A stretch of DNA of 64,000 nucleotides from Atlantibacter subterraneus (GCF_007570865.1 NZ_VLPS01000001.1:620001-684000); one strand, 5' to 3'. Shown: positions 40,353 through 50,154, counted from the stretch's first letter. Translations and numbers: made by a program. Notes: generated by a model not told the origin, from the letters alone.

Positions 40353-40765
40353 TCCGATCGCGATGACCGTCCTGTCTCAGGCAGGGCGGTCAACCGGATA
40401 GCGCTCCCTCATTGTGAGTAATAACTTTGCGTGACTATCTGCTCCACGGGCCGCGATTTGCGCGGCATCACACTTTTCCGCACGGCGTAGCCGCATAGCC
40501 ACTCTTCTACCCCCAAATACCCCATCAAGTGAAAAATTAGCGGTCAAAATCCGTCCTTAACTAAAAATAATCAATAAATACAACAACCTAAAAAATAAAT
40601 TTCTCTGCCCCTTTGGTGGTATTTCCATAGTTTTGACATTTTTCAAAGGGTTACGGGGTTGATCGGTATCAATTTCGCGCGAAAAGCGGGGAGTAACCTT
40701 GCCGTAAATTCTTGCAATGTCGATTTAGCAGAAGAGCCTACAGGCTCCTTACAGGAGAACCCCCG
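40353..40765. promoter_or_regulatory. narG upstream control region
   Basis: 413 bases without a gene. The first part holds GC-rich imperfect repeats around 40453-40495. TACCCCC at 40510 and TACCCCA at 40520 each miss the NarL heptamer by one base. An AT-rich stretch around 40555-40600 with AATCAATAAATA could hold the IHF-dependent bend known in E. coli. The perfect FNR box is listed separately. Confidence 0.55.
40659..40672. promoter_or_regulatory. FNR box of narGHJI
   Basis: TTGATCGGTATCAA is a perfect FNR consensus and differs by one spacer base from the E. coli narG site as I recall it. It lies about 95 bases before the narG ATG. Confidence 0.9.
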
Positions 40766-43700
40766 ATGAGCAAATTTCTGGATCGGTTTCGCTACTTCAA
40801 GCAGAAGGGCGACACCTTTGCCGATGGGCACGGACAGATTCTGGATACCAACCGGGACTGGGAAGACGGTTACCGTCAGCGCTGGCAGCACGACAAAATC
40901 GTGCGCTCCACTCACGGCGTAAACTGCACCGGCTCATGCAGCTGGAAGATTTACGTCAAAAACGGTCTGGTCACCTGGGAAACCCAGCAAACCGACTACC
41001 CGCGCACCCGTCCCGATATGCCGAATCATGAACCGCGCGGTTGCCCTCGCGGGGCGAGTTACTCCTGGTATCTGTACAGCGCGAACCGCCTGAAATACCC
41101 GATGATGCGTAAGCGCCTGATGAAACTGTGGCGCGAAGCCAAAGCGCAGCACAGCGATCCGGTGGAAGCCTGGGCATCAATCATGTCCGACAGCGACAAA
41201 GCCAAAAGCTACAAGCAGGCGCGCGGTCGCGGCGGGTTTGTGCGCTCTTCCTGGCAGGAAGTGAACGAGCTGATTGCCGCCTCCAACGTCTGGACCGCCA
41301 AAATCTACGGCCCGGACCGTATCGCGGGCTTCTCGCCGATCCCGGCGATGTCGATGGTTTCTTATGCTTCCGGCGCGCGTTATCTGTCGCTGATTGGCGG
41401 CACCTGCCTGAGCTTCTATGACTGGTACTGCGACCTGCCGCCTGCGTCTCCGATGACCTGGGGCGAACAGACCGACGTGCCGGAATCCGCCGACTGGTAC
41501 AACTCCAGCTACATTATCGCCTGGGGCTCTAACGTCCCGCAGACCCGTACCCCGGATGCCCACTTCTTTACCGAAGTGCGCTACAAAGGCACCAAAACCG
41601 TGGCCGTCACCCCGGACTACGCGGAAATCGCCAAGCTGTGCGACCAGTGGTTAGCGCCGAAACAGGGCACCGACAGTGCGATGGCGCTGGCGATGGGCCA
41701 CGTGATGCTGCGCGAATTCCATCTGGAGCGCCCGAGCCAGTACTTCACCGACTATGTGCGGCGCTACACCGATATGCCGATGCTGGTGATGCTGGAGCAG
41801 CGCGACGGTTTCTACGCGGCGGGCCGTATGCTGCGCGCCTCCGATCTGGTAGGCGGTCTGGGCCAGGAAAACAACCCGGAATGGAAAACCGTCGCCTTTG
41901 ATAATCAGAACGGCGAGATGATTGCGCCGAACGGTTCGATTGGCTACCGCTGGGGCGAGAAGGGCAAATGGAACCTCGAACAGCGCGACGGCACCACCGG
42001 CGAAGAGTCCGAACTGCGCCTGTCGCTGCTCGGCAGCCATGACGAGATCGCTGACGTCGGCTTCCCGTACTTTGGCGGCGCAGAGAGTGAACACTTTAAC
42101 AGCGTGGCGCTGGACAATGTGCTGATGCACAAACTGCCGGTAAAACGCCTGCAACTGGCAGACGGCAGCAGCGCGCTGGTGACCACCGTTTATGATTTAA
42201 CCCTCGCCAACTACGGCCTGGATCGCGGTCTGGGCGATGTGAACTGCGCCAGCAGCTATGACGACGTGAAAGCCTACAGCCCGGCCTGGGCAGAAGCGAT
42301 CACCGGCGTGTCCCGCAGCCACATTATCCGTATCGCCCGTGAGTTCGCCGATAACGCCGATAAGACCCACGGTCGCTCCATGATCATCGTCGGTGCCGGT
42401 CTCAACCACTGGTATCACATGGACATGAACTACCGCGGCCTGATCAATATGCTGATCTTCTGCGGTTGCGTCGGCCAGAGCGGCGGCGGCTGGGCGCACT
42501 ATGTCGGCCAGGAAAAACTGCGTCCGCAAACCGGCTGGCAGCCGCTGGCGTTTGGCCTCGACTGGCAGCGCCCGGCGCGTCACATGAACAGCACCTCGTT
42601 CTTCTACAACCACTCCAGCCAGTGGCGCTATGAAACCCTCGGCGCGGAAGATCTGCTGTCGCCGCTGGCGGATAAATCCCGCTATACCGGCCATCTGCTG
42701 GACTTTAACGTGCGTGCCGAGCGTATGGGCTGGCTGCCGTCCGCGCCGCAGCTGGGCACCAACCCGCTGCGCATTAAAGCCGCCGCCGACGCCGCAGGCA
42801 TGAGCCCGGTGGATTACACCGTGCAGGCGCTGAAATCCGGCGAGATCCATTTTGCGGCGGAGCAGCCGGAAAACGGCAAAAACCACCCGCGCAACCTGTT
42901 CGTCTGGCGCTCTAACCTGCTGGGCTCCTCCGGTAAGGGCCATGAGTACATGCTCAAGTATCTGCTGGGCACCGACCACGGCATCCAGGGCGCGGATCTC
43001 GGCCAGCAGGGCGGCGTCAAGCCGGAAGAAGTGGAATGGCATGACAACGGCCTCGACGGCAAACTGGACCTGGTGGTGACGCTGGACTTCCGTCTGTCGA
43101 GCACCTGCCTGTACTCCGATATCGTGCTGCCGACCGCCACCTGGTACGAGAAAGACGATATGAATACCTCGGATATGCATCCGTTTATTCATCCGCTTTC
43201 CGCCGCCGTGGACCCGGCCTGGGAATCGAAAAGCGACTGGGAAATCTATAAAGCCATCGCGAAGAAATTCTCCGAGCTGTGCGTCGGCCATCTGGGGCAA
43301 GAAACCGATGTGGTCACGCTGCCGATCCAGCATGACAGCGCCGCCGAACTGGCGCAGCCGCTGGACGTCAAGGACTGGAAAAAAGGCGAGTGCGATCTGA
43401 TCCCGGGCAAAACCGCGCCGCACATTATCGTGGTGGAGCGCGACTACCCGGCGACGTATGAGCGCTTTACCTCTATCGGCCCGCTGATGGAGAAAATCGG
43501 CAACGGCGGCAAGGGCATTAGCTGGAATACCCAGAGCGAAATGGACCTGCTGCGCAAGCTGAATTACACCAAAGCGGACGGCCCGGCCAAAGGCCAGCCG
43601 ATGCTGAATACCGCGATTGACGCGGCGGAGATGATCCTTACCCTGGCCCCGGAAACTAACGGCCATGTGGCGGTGAAAGCCTGGGCGGCGCTCAGCGAAT

Positions 43701-44512
43701 TCACCGGGCGCGATCATACCCATCTGGCGACCAATAAAGAGGAAGAGAAAATCCGCTTCCGCGATATTCAGGCCCAGCCGCGCAAAATCATCTCCAGCCC
43801 GACCTGGTCTGGCCTGGAAGACGAGCATGTCTCCTATAACGCCGGTTACACCAACGTTCACGAGCTGATCCCGTGGCGTACCCTGTCGGGCCGCCAGCAG
43901 CTGTATCAGGATCACCCGTGGATGCGTGATTTCGGTGAAAGCCTGCTGGTGTACCGCCCGCCGATCGACACCCGTTCGGTGAAAGCGGTAATGGGGAGTA
44001 AATCCAACGGCAACCCGGAGAAAGCGCTTAACTTCCTGACGCCGCACCAGAAGTGGGGGATTCACTCCACTTACAGCGACAACCTGCTGATGCTGACCCT
44101 GTCGCGCGGTGGCCCGATTGTCTGGATGAGCGAAATCGACGCCAAAGATCTGGGCATCGTGGATAACGACTGGATAGAAGTGTTTAACGCCAACGGCGCG
44201 TTAACTGCCCGTGCGGTGGTGAGCCAGCGCGTCCCGGAAGGGATGACCATGATGTATCACGCTCAGGAGCGCATCGTGAACCTGCCGGGCTCTGAAGTGA
44301 CCGGGCAGCGCGGCGGTATCCACAACTCCGTAACCCGCATCAGCCCGAAACCGACCCATATGATCGGCGGCTATGCGCAACTGGCTTACGGCTTTAACTA
44401 TTACGGCACCGTGGGCTCTAACCGCGATGAGTTTGTGGTGGTGCGTAAGATGAAAAATATCGACTGGTTAGATGGCGAAGGGTGTGACCAGGTACAGGAG
44501 AGCGTAAAATGA
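40766..44512 (+). CDS. narG: Respiratory nitrate reductase A, alpha subunit
   Basis: A 1248-residue membrane-associated molybdopterin subunit that reduces nitrate on the cytoplasmic side. The FS0 4Fe-4S ligands are His50, Cys54, Cys58 and Cys93 (HGVNCTGSC, RGCPRG), with His in place of the first Cys as in E. coli. The Mo ligand Asp lies in YCDLPPAS (residue 223). The frame extends 18 codons upstream; the ATG at 40766 with AGGAG gives the E. coli N-terminus (MSKFLDRFRYFKQKG). It ends with an ATGA overlap into narH. Confidence 0.98.
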   Translation: MSKFLDRFRYFKQKGDTFADGHGQILDTNRDWEDGYRQRWQHDKIVRSTHGVNCTGSCSWKIYVKNGLVTWETQQTDYPRTRPDMPNHEPRGCPRGASYSWYLYSANRLKYPMMRKRLMKLWREAKAQHSDPVEAWASIMSDSDKAKSYKQARGRGGFVRSSWQEVNELIAASNVWTAKIYGPDRIAGFSPIPAMSMVSYASGARYLSLIGGTCLSFYDWYCDLPPASPMTWGEQTDVPESADWYNSSYIIAWGSNVPQTRTPDAHFFTEVRYKGTKTVAVTPDYAEIAKLCDQWLAPKQGTDSAMALAMGHVMLREFHLERPSQYFTDYVRRYTDMPMLVMLEQRDGFYAAGRMLRASDLVGGLGQENNPEWKTVAFDNQNGEMIAPNGSIGYRWGEKGKWNLEQRDGTTGEESELRLSLLGSHDEIADVGFPYFGGAESEHFNSVALDNVLMHKLPVKRLQLADGSSALVTTVYDLTLANYGLDRGLGDVNCASSYDDVKAYSPAWAEAITGVSRSHIIRIAREFADNADKTHGRSMIIVGAGLNHWYHMDMNYRGLINMLIFCGCVGQSGGGWAHYVGQEKLRPQTGWQPLAFGLDWQRPARHMNSTSFFYNHSSQWRYETLGAEDLLSPLADKSRYTGHLLDFNVRAERMGWLPSAPQLGTNPLRIKAAADAAGMSPVDYTVQALKSGEIHFAAEQPENGKNHPRNLFVWRSNLLGSSGKGHEYMLKYLLGTDHGIQGADLGQQGGVKPEEVEWHDNGLDGKLDLVVTLDFRLSSTCLYSDIVLPTATWYEKDDMNTSDMHPFIHPLSAAVDPAWESKSDWEIYKAIAKKFSELCVGHLGQETDVVTLPIQHDSAAELAQPLDVKDWKKGECDLIPGKTAPHIIVVERDYPATYERFTSIGPLMEKIGNGGKGISWNTQSEMDLLRKLNYTKADGPAKGQPMLNTAIDAAEMILTLAPETNGHVAVKAWAALSEFTGRDHTHLATNKEEEKIRFRDIQAQPRKIISSPTWSGLEDEHVSYNAGYTNVHELIPWRTLSGRQQLYQDHPWMRDFGESLLVYRPPIDTRSVKAVMGSKSNGNPEKALNFLTPHQKWGIHSTYSDNLLMLTLSRGGPIVWMSEIDAKDLGIVDNDWIEVFNANGALTARAVVSQRVPEGMTMMYHAQERIVNLPGSEVTGQRGGIHNSVTRISPKPTHMIGGYAQLAYGFNYYGTVGSNRDEFVVVRKMKNIDWLDGEGCDQVQESVK

Positions 44513-46044
44513 AAATCCGTTCACAAGTCGGCATGGTGCTGAATCTCGACAAATGCATCGGTTGCCACACCTGCTCCGTGACCTGTAAAAACGTGTGGAC
44601 CAGCCGTGAAGGCATGGAGTACGCCTGGTTCAACAACGTGGAAACCAAACCGGGCGTCGGCTTCCCCAACGACTGGGAAAACCAGGAAAAATGGAAGGGC
44701 GGCTGGATCCGTAAAATCAACGGCAAACTGCAACCGCGCATGGGTAACCGTGCCATGCTGCTGGGCAAAATCTTCGCTAACCCGCATCTGCCGGGCATCG
44801 ACGATTACTACGAGCCGTTTGATTTCGACTATCAGCATCTGCATACCGCGAAAGAAGGCAAGCATCAGCCGATCGCCCGTCCGCGCTCGCTGATCACCGG
44901 CCAGCGGATGAGCAAAATTGAAACCGGGCCAAACTGGGAAGAGATCCTCGGCGGCGAGTTTGAAAAACGCGCCAAAGATAAGAACTTCGAAAATATGCAG
45001 AAGGCGATGTACGGCCAGTTCGAAAACACCTTCATGATGTATTTGCCGCGCCTGTGCGAGCACTGCCTGAACCCGGCGTGTGTGGCGACCTGCCCGAGCG
45101 GCGCGATTTACAAGCGTGAAGAAGACGGCATCGTGCTGATCGACCAGGACAAGTGCCGCGGCTGGCGTATGTGCATCACCGGCTGCCCGTACAAAAAAAT
45201 CTACTTCAACTGGAAGAGCGGTAAATCCGAGAAGTGCATTTTCTGCTATCCGCGTATCGAAGCGGGGATGCCGACGGTCTGTTCCGAAACCTGCGTGGGC
45301 CGTATCCGCTACCTCGGCGTGCTGCTGTATGACGCAGACGCCATCGAGAACGCGGCCAGCACCGAGCACGAAACCGATCTGTATCAGCGTCAGCTGGACG
45401 TGTTCCTTGACCCGAACGATCCAAAAGTGATCGAGCAGGCGTTGAAGGACGGCGTACCGCAGAGCGTCATCGACGCGGCGCAGCAGTCCCCGGTATGGAA
45501 AATGGCGATGGACTGGAAGCTGGCGCTGCCGCTGCATCCGGAATACCGCACCCTGCCGATGGTCTGGTACGTGCCGCCGTTATCACCAATTCAGTCCGCC
45601 GCCGATGCGGGCGAACTGCCGCACACCGGTATTCTGCCGGACGTAGAAAGCCTGCGTATCCCGGTTCAGTACCTGGCGAATATCCTGACCGCGGGCGACA
45701 CCGCGCCGGTGCTGCGCGCCCTGAAACGCATGATGGCGATGCGCCATTACAAACGTGCGGAAACCGTTGACGGCGTTAACGATACCCGCGCACTGGAAGA
45801 AGTGGGTTTAAGCGAAGCCCAGGCGCAGGAGATGTACCGCTATCTTGCGATCGCTAACTACGAAGACCGCTTTGTGATCCCCACCAGCCACCGCGAGCTG
45901 GCGAGCAACGCCTTCCCTGAAAGCAAAGGCTGCGGTTTTAGCTTCGGCGACGGCTGCCACGGTTCAGACAGCAAAGCCAACCTGTTCAACAGCCGTCGTA
46001 TCGACGCGGTGGATGTGACGGTGAAATCGGAGTCGCGCCCATGA
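44509..46044 (+). CDS. narH: Respiratory nitrate reductase A, beta (iron-sulfur) subunit
   Basis: A 511-residue electron-transfer subunit with four Cys groups for three 4Fe-4S and one 3Fe-4S cluster: CIGCHTCSVTC (16-26), CEHCLNPACVATCP, CRGWRMCITGCP (Trp replaces one Cys, the 3Fe-4S signature) and the CIFC...CSETC set. It passes electrons from NarI heme to NarG. ATGA overlaps exist with both narG and narJ. Confidence 0.98.
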   Translation: MKIRSQVGMVLNLDKCIGCHTCSVTCKNVWTSREGMEYAWFNNVETKPGVGFPNDWENQEKWKGGWIRKINGKLQPRMGNRAMLLGKIFANPHLPGIDDYYEPFDFDYQHLHTAKEGKHQPIARPRSLITGQRMSKIETGPNWEEILGGEFEKRAKDKNFENMQKAMYGQFENTFMMYLPRLCEHCLNPACVATCPSGAIYKREEDGIVLIDQDKCRGWRMCITGCPYKKIYFNWKSGKSEKCIFCYPRIEAGMPTVCSETCVGRIRYLGVLLYDADAIENAASTEHETDLYQRQLDVFLDPNDPKVIEQALKDGVPQSVIDAAQQSPVWKMAMDWKLALPLHPEYRTLPMVWYVPPLSPIQSAADAGELPHTGILPDVESLRIPVQYLANILTAGDTAPVLRALKRMMAMRHYKRAETVDGVNDTRALEEVGLSEAQAQEMYRYLAIANYEDRFVIPTSHRELASNAFPESKGCGFSFGDGCHGSDSKANLFNSRRIDAVDVTVKSESRP

Positions 46045-46751
46045 TGGAACTCAAACTTATTTCCCGGCTGCTGGAGTACCCGGATCACGCGCTGTGGGAG
46101 CATCAGCGCGAGATGTTTGATGCCATGACCGATCTTGAACATATCAGCAAAGAAGAGGCCCATGAGCTGGGCCTGTTCCTGCGCGATCTGCTCTCCGGGG
46201 ATCGTCTGGACGTGCAGTCGCGCTACAGCGAACTGTTCGACCGGGGCCGCGCCACTTCGCTGCTGCTGTTCGAACACGTACATGGCGAATCGCGGGATCG
46301 CGGCCAGGCGATGGTGGACTTGATGGGCCAGTACGAGCGCGCCGGGCTGTTTATCGACAGCCGCGAGCTGCCGGATCATCTGCCGCTGTATCTGGAATAT
46401 CTGGCGCAGCTGCCGCACAGCGAAGCGGTAGGCGGATTGCAGGATGTGGCGCCGATTCTGGCGCTGCTTAGCGCCCGTCTGAAACAGCGCGAAAGCCGTT
46501 ATGCAGTGCTGTTCGATCTGCTGCTCAGCATCGCCAACAGCCAGGTTGACGCCGAAAAAGTGCAGCGCCAGCTCGCCGATGAAGTGCGTGACGATACGCC
46601 GGCGGCGCTGGACGCGGTATGGGAAGAAGAGCAGGTGAAATTCTTCGCCGATCAGGGCTGCGGCGAGTCCGCCATCGCCACCCATCAACGCCGGTTTGCG
46701 GGCGCGGTCGCTCCGCAGTATTTGAATATCACTACAGGAGGACAGCAATAA
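46041..46751 (+). CDS. narJ: Nitrate reductase molybdenum cofactor assembly chaperone NarJ
   Basis: A 236-residue TorD-family chaperone needed for cofactor insertion into NarG and membrane attachment; it is not part of the final enzyme. The conserved motifs [16 protein letters not shown] and [13 protein letters not shown] are present. The start overlaps narH (ATGA) and the stop shares a base with the narI ATG (TAATG). Same length as in E. coli. Confidence 0.97.
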   Translation: MMELKLISRLLEYPDHALWEHQREMFDAMTDLEHISKEEAHELGLFLRDLLSGDRLDVQSRYSELFDRGRATSLLLFEHVHGESRDRGQAMVDLMGQYERAGLFIDSRELPDHLPLYLEYLAQLPHSEAVGGLQDVAPILALLSARLKQRESRYAVLFDLLLSIANSQVDAEKVQRQLADEVRDDTPAALDAVWEEEQVKFFADQGCGESAIATHQRRFAGAVAPQYLNITTGGQQ

Positions 46752-47428
46752 TGCAGTTCCTGAATATGCTTCTCTTCGATATCTATCCTTATATTGCCGG
46801 CACCGTGTTTTTAGTGGGCAGTTGGCTGCGCTACGACTACGGCCAGTACACCTGGCGGGCAGGCTCCAGCCAGATGCTGGATCGCAAAGGGATGAACCTG
46901 GCGTCTAACCTGTTTCACTTTGGCATTCTGGGGATTTTCGTCGGCCACTTCTTCGGGATGCTGACGCCGCACTGGATGTACGAGTCGTTCCTGCCGATGG
47001 ATGTTAAGCAGAAGATGGCGATGATCATGGGTGGCGCAAGCGGCGTGATGACGCTGGTGGGCGGGCTGCTGCTGCTCAAGCGCCGCCTGTTTAACCCGCG
47101 TATCCGCGCCACGTCCACCACGGCGGATATCCTGATCCTGTCGCTGCTGATGCTGCAATGCGCGCTGGGCCTGCTAACCATTCCGTTCTCGGCGCAGCAT
47201 ATGGACGGCAGCGAGATGCTGAAGCTGGTGGGCTGGGCGCAGTCGGTGGTTACTTTCCACGGCGGTGCGTCTGAACACCTGAACGGGGTGGGCTTTGTGT
47301 TCCGCCTGCACCTGGTGCTGGGGATGACGCTGTTTGTCCTGTTCCCGTTCACCCGTCTGGTGCATATCTGGAGCGCGCCGGTGGAATACCTGACGCGTAA
47401 ATACCAGGTGGTCAGAGCGCGTCGCTAA
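46751..47428 (+). CDS. narI: Respiratory nitrate reductase A, gamma (cytochrome b) subunit
   Basis: A 225-residue inner-membrane subunit with five membrane segments that binds two b hemes and takes electrons from quinol. The heme-ligand histidines lie in [17 protein letters not shown] and near the C-terminus ([21 protein letters not shown]). The ATG at 46751 shares a base with the narJ stop; the frame is open earlier, but that part is a narJ shadow. Confidence 0.98.
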   Translation: MQFLNMLLFDIYPYIAGTVFLVGSWLRYDYGQYTWRAGSSQMLDRKGMNLASNLFHFGILGIFVGHFFGMLTPHWMYESFLPMDVKQKMAMIMGGASGVMTLVGGLLLLKRRLFNPRIRATSTTADILILSLLMLQCALGLLTIPFSAQHMDGSEMLKLVGWAQSVVTFHGGASEHLNGVGFVFRLHLVLGMTLFVLFPFTRLVHIWSAPVEYLTRKYQVVRARR

Positions 47429-47442
47429 GCGTTTTGCCATCA

Positions 47443-47471
47443 AACACCGCTTACCCCGGGTAAGCGGTGTT
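47443..47471. terminator. Bidirectional terminator between narI and the EamA gene
   Basis: Stem AACACCGCTTACCC/GGGTAAGCGGTGTT with a single-base loop, followed by ATTTT. It touches the stop codon of the convergent transporter gene. Confidence 0.85.
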
Positions 47472-48354
47472 ATTTTGCCTCGTTAATCACTTTCGCCCGC
47501 TTTTCTCCCCATCCCAGATTGTTACCCGCCGCCGCCAGCAGGATCAGCGCGCCGCCAGCCAACTGCGTCAGGCTCAGCGTGTGATTAAACACCAGCTTAT
47601 CCACCACCACCGCCACCAGCGGATAAATAAATGACAACGAACCGGTGACGGGCGTCGGCAGTTTCTGGATCGCCGCGTACAGCAGCTGATACATGATGCC
47701 GGTATGCACAATCCCCACGGTGAGCAGTATTCCCCACTGCATCGGCCTGAGCTCGAACGAGATCTGCACCAGCGGCAGCAGCATCAGCGTGCCGACGACC
47801 ATTTGCACCAGCGCAATCTGCTGCGGTGAAACCTGGCGCAGCTGGCGGGTAATCAGCGCCGTCAGCGCGTAGAAAAACGCCGCCCCCAGCGCCATCGCCA
47901 CTCCCAACAGGCCGTTGCCCTGGTGCACTGCGCTCAGCTCGCTGGATAACACCAGCACCACGCCGCCAAACGCCAGGGTTAGCCACGCCCATTTCACGCT
48001 GCTGACCCGTTCCCCCAGCAGCATACTCATCAACACCAGCATAAAGGGCTGGGTGTTATAGATAACGGTGGAAAGGCCAATGGAAAGATGGCGGTAAGAG
48101 GCAAACAGCAGCAGCCAGTTAATCACCACCGCCACGCCGCCCGCCGCCATCAGCAGCAGCGTGAGGCGGCTTAACCGCGTCAGCGGTTCGCGGCTGAGGC
48201 GAATAAACAGCAGCAGGGTGACGCCGCCAATCAGGCAGCGGGCAAAGACCACCTCCATCACCGGCAATCCTGAAAGCAAAACAAACGCGCCGATAGAGCC
48301 GGATATCAGCATCGCCAGGCTCATCTGCCAGACGCCGGATTGAATATTACGCAT
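47470..48354 (-). CDS. EamA (DMT) family transporter
   Basis: A 294-residue inner-membrane protein with ten membrane segments in two EamA repeats (about 8-135 and 150-280). The DMT superfamily usually exports amino acids or metabolites; the substrate here is unknown. A GAGGAG ribosome site stands before the ATG. It is divergent from an Lrp/AsnC regulator with about 100 bases between, which suggests an amino-acid-related substrate and control by that regulator. Not in this position in E. coli K-12. Confidence 0.87.
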   Translation of the reverse strand: MRNIQSGVWQMSLAMLISGSIGAFVLLSGLPVMEVVFARCLIGGVTLLLFIRLSREPLTRLSRLTLLLMAAGGVAVVINWLLLFASYRHLSIGLSTVIYNTQPFMLVLMSMLLGERVSSVKWAWLTLAFGGVVLVLSSELSAVHQGNGLLGVAMALGAAFFYALTALITRQLRQVSPQQIALVQMVVGTLMLLPLVQISFELRPMQWGILLTVGIVHTGIMYQLLYAAIQKLPTPVTGSLSFIYPLVAVVVDKLVFNHTLSLTQLAGGALILLAAAGNNLGWGEKRAKVINEAK

Positions 48355-48461
48355 GGGCTATCTCCTCTGTGATAGCGCTATTGTGTAAAAATCGTGGCGC
48401 GCGTTACAGAGCAGAGATAAGGTTAATAGAGTAATTATCCTTTTATAATTAGGGTGTGATG

Positions 48462-48908
48462 ATGGATTACCTTATCGATGATATCGATCGCCAGATTCTG
48501 GCCTGCCTGGCAGAGGACGCGCGGCTGTCGTTAAAAGTGCTAAGCGGCAAAGTGGGGCTTTCCTCGCCCAGCACCGCTGAACGTTTGAAGCGGCTGGAAG
48601 AGAAGGGCGTGATCCAGGGCTACGGCGCGCGGATTAATCTCGCCGCGCTGGGTTATTCGCTGCAGGCGCTGGTGCGGGTAAAACCGCTGCCGGGGATGCT
48701 CCATAAGGTCGAGAAAATGATTCAGGCGTTGCCAGAATGCATCGAGTGCGACAAAGTCACCGGAGAGGACTGCTTCGTAATGCGGCTGGTGGTGCGCTCT
48801 ATCGACCAGCTGGATGTGGTGCTGGATGGCCTGGCGGATTATGCCCAGAGCAACACCTCGATTGTGAAGAGTTCGCCGGTAACGCGACGGTTACCGCCGC
48901 TACACTGA
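48462..48908 (+). CDS. Lrp/AsnC-family transcriptional regulator
   Basis: A 148-residue regulator. The winged HTH covers residues ~5-60 (DDIDRQILACLAEDARLSLK, GLSSPSTAERLKRLEEKGVI). A RAM/AsnC ligand-binding domain follows (ALPECIECDKVTGEDCFVMR). The codons GTG-ATG-ATG at 48456-48464 all allow a start; AGGG at 48451 best fits the second ATG. It is divergent from the EamA transporter and upstream of the PanE-like gene. Effector not known. Confidence 0.87.
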   Translation: MDYLIDDIDRQILACLAEDARLSLKVLSGKVGLSSPSTAERLKRLEEKGVIQGYGARINLAALGYSLQALVRVKPLPGMLHKVEKMIQALPECIECDKVTGEDCFVMRLVVRSIDQLDVVLDGLADYAQSNTSIVKSSPVTRRLPPLH

Positions 48909-48939
48909 TGTTTGGCTAACCCAGGCAGGAGAACACACC

Positions 48940-49830
48940 ATGTCAGACCGTCCAGCGATTGCTCTTGTCGGGCCGGGGGCTATCGGCACCACCATTGCCG
49001 CAGTGCTCCACGAGGTTGAGCGCACGCCAGTGCTTTGTGGCCGCACGGCGCATCCGCGGCTGCTTTTGCGTCACGATGACGGGGAGATTGTGGTGCCAGG
49101 CCCGGTATTGAACGATCCCTCCAGCCTCGATGAGCCGTTCGACCTGGTGTTCGTGGCGGTGAAAACCACCCAGATTGTCGACAGCGCCGACTGGCTTGCG
49201 GCGCTGTGCGATGAAAATACGGTGGTCTGCGCGCTGCAAAACGGCGTTGAGCAACAGGCCCGGCTGGAACCTTATGTGAATGGCGCAACGGTGCTGCCTT
49301 CGGTGGTGTGGTTCCCGGCACAGCGCGAACCGGACGCCTCGGTCTGGCTGCGGGCGAAACCGCGCCTGACGCTGCCGGACGTCCCGCCTGCGCAACGGGT
49401 GGTCGATGCGCTCCACGGCACACGCTGCATGATTGAACTGTCCGGGGATTTTATCTCCATCGCCTGGCGTAAACTGCTGCTTAACGCAGCGGCGGGGCTG
49501 ATGGTTCTGGCAAATCGCCGTGCCGGGATGTTTTCACGCGCTGATATCACTGAGCTGGCGCTGGCATACCTGCGCGAGTGCCTGACCGTCGCCCGCGCTA
49601 AAGGTGCGGTGTTGAACGATAGCGTGGCGCAGGAGATCGTCGACGGCTTTCAGCGTGCCCCGGCGGACCTGGGGACGTCTATTCTCGCCGACCGACAGGC
49701 GAATCGCCCGCTGGAATGGGATATCCGTAACGGCGTGATCCAACGATATGGCGCTGAGTTGGGGATTGCGACGCCCATTAGCGATGTGGTGGTTCCGCTA
49801 CTGGCGGCAGGGAGTGAAGGGCCGGGTTGA
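48940..49830 (+). CDS. 2-dehydropantoate 2-reductase family (PanE-like) protein
   Basis: A 296-residue NADPH-dependent ketopantoate-reductase-like protein. The dinucleotide-binding motif is LVGPGAIGTTIA (9-20). VFVAVKTTQ and ALQNGVEQ are family motifs, and a helical C-terminal ApbA_C domain follows (WRKLLLNAAAGLM with the conserved Lys). True PanE makes pantoate for coenzyme A; many genomes carry extra paralogs with unknown 2-keto acid substrates. In E. coli panE is elsewhere, so this may be a paralog. It starts 31 bases after the Lrp-type gene with an AGGAG site and may share its transcript. Confidence 0.85.
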   Translation: MSDRPAIALVGPGAIGTTIAAVLHEVERTPVLCGRTAHPRLLLRHDDGEIVVPGPVLNDPSSLDEPFDLVFVAVKTTQIVDSADWLAALCDENTVVCALQNGVEQQARLEPYVNGATVLPSVVWFPAQREPDASVWLRAKPRLTLPDVPPAQRVVDALHGTRCMIELSGDFISIAWRKLLLNAAAGLMVLANRRAGMFSRADITELALAYLRECLTVARAKGAVLNDSVAQEIVDGFQRAPADLGTSILADRQANRPLEWDIRNGVIQRYGAELGIATPISDVVVPLLAAGSEGPG

Positions 49831-49840
49831 GAAGGTGGTG

Positions 49841-49911
49841 GGTGAAGTCTGTGATTTTGGCTGGTTTACGTGATTTCAGTGGCGTCTTTAAGATGGTGGT
49901 GGGGGAAGGAT
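49841..49911 (-). repeat. tyrT-type direct repeat, distal copy
   Basis: 71 bases identical to 50017-50087, a period of 176. On the minus strand the copy begins with the last 18 bases of tRNA-Tyr (49894-49911). This matches the E. coli tyrT locus, where ~178-bp units with 19 bases of the tRNA 3' end follow the tRNA. Confidence 0.88.
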
Positions 49912-50069
49912 AACTCAGCGCTGCGCGCTTCGCCCTTCGGGTCGTTGCCTGCGGCAACGCTTTCTCGCTGGCGCTCGAATCGAACCTTAGTCGAAGCTTC
50001 TCATCCTTCCCCGTTCGGTGAAGTCTGTGATTTTGGCTGGTTTACGTGATTTCAGTGGCGTCTTTAAGA
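49894..50069 (-). ncRNA. rttR: rtT-like RNA from the tRNA-Tyr transcript
   Basis: The 176-base unit after the tRNA-Tyr pair, ending with a copy of the tRNA 3' end, has the layout of E. coli rtT RNA. That RNA is released during processing of the tyrT transcript and was linked to modulation of the stringent response. It holds hairpins such as CGTTGCC/GGCAACG. Expression is inferred only. The small basic tpr protein of E. coli was not looked for in detail. Confidence 0.5.

Positions 50070-50087
<18 letters not shown>
50017..50087 (-). repeat. tyrT-type direct repeat, tRNA-proximal copy
   Basis: Identical to 49841-49911. Here the tRNA-derived part (50070-50087) is the true 3' end of the second tRNA-Tyr gene. 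Confidence 0.88.

Positions 50088-50154
<67 letters not shown>

Noticed and set aside
40453-40495. GC-rich near-palindromes upstream of narG as a terminator of the GH88 operon
   Set aside because: Arms are imperfect and no T-run follows, so a terminator could not be supported.
42197-44065. 622-codon minus-strand ORF
   Set aside because: Shadow of narG in GC-rich DNA; no family features.
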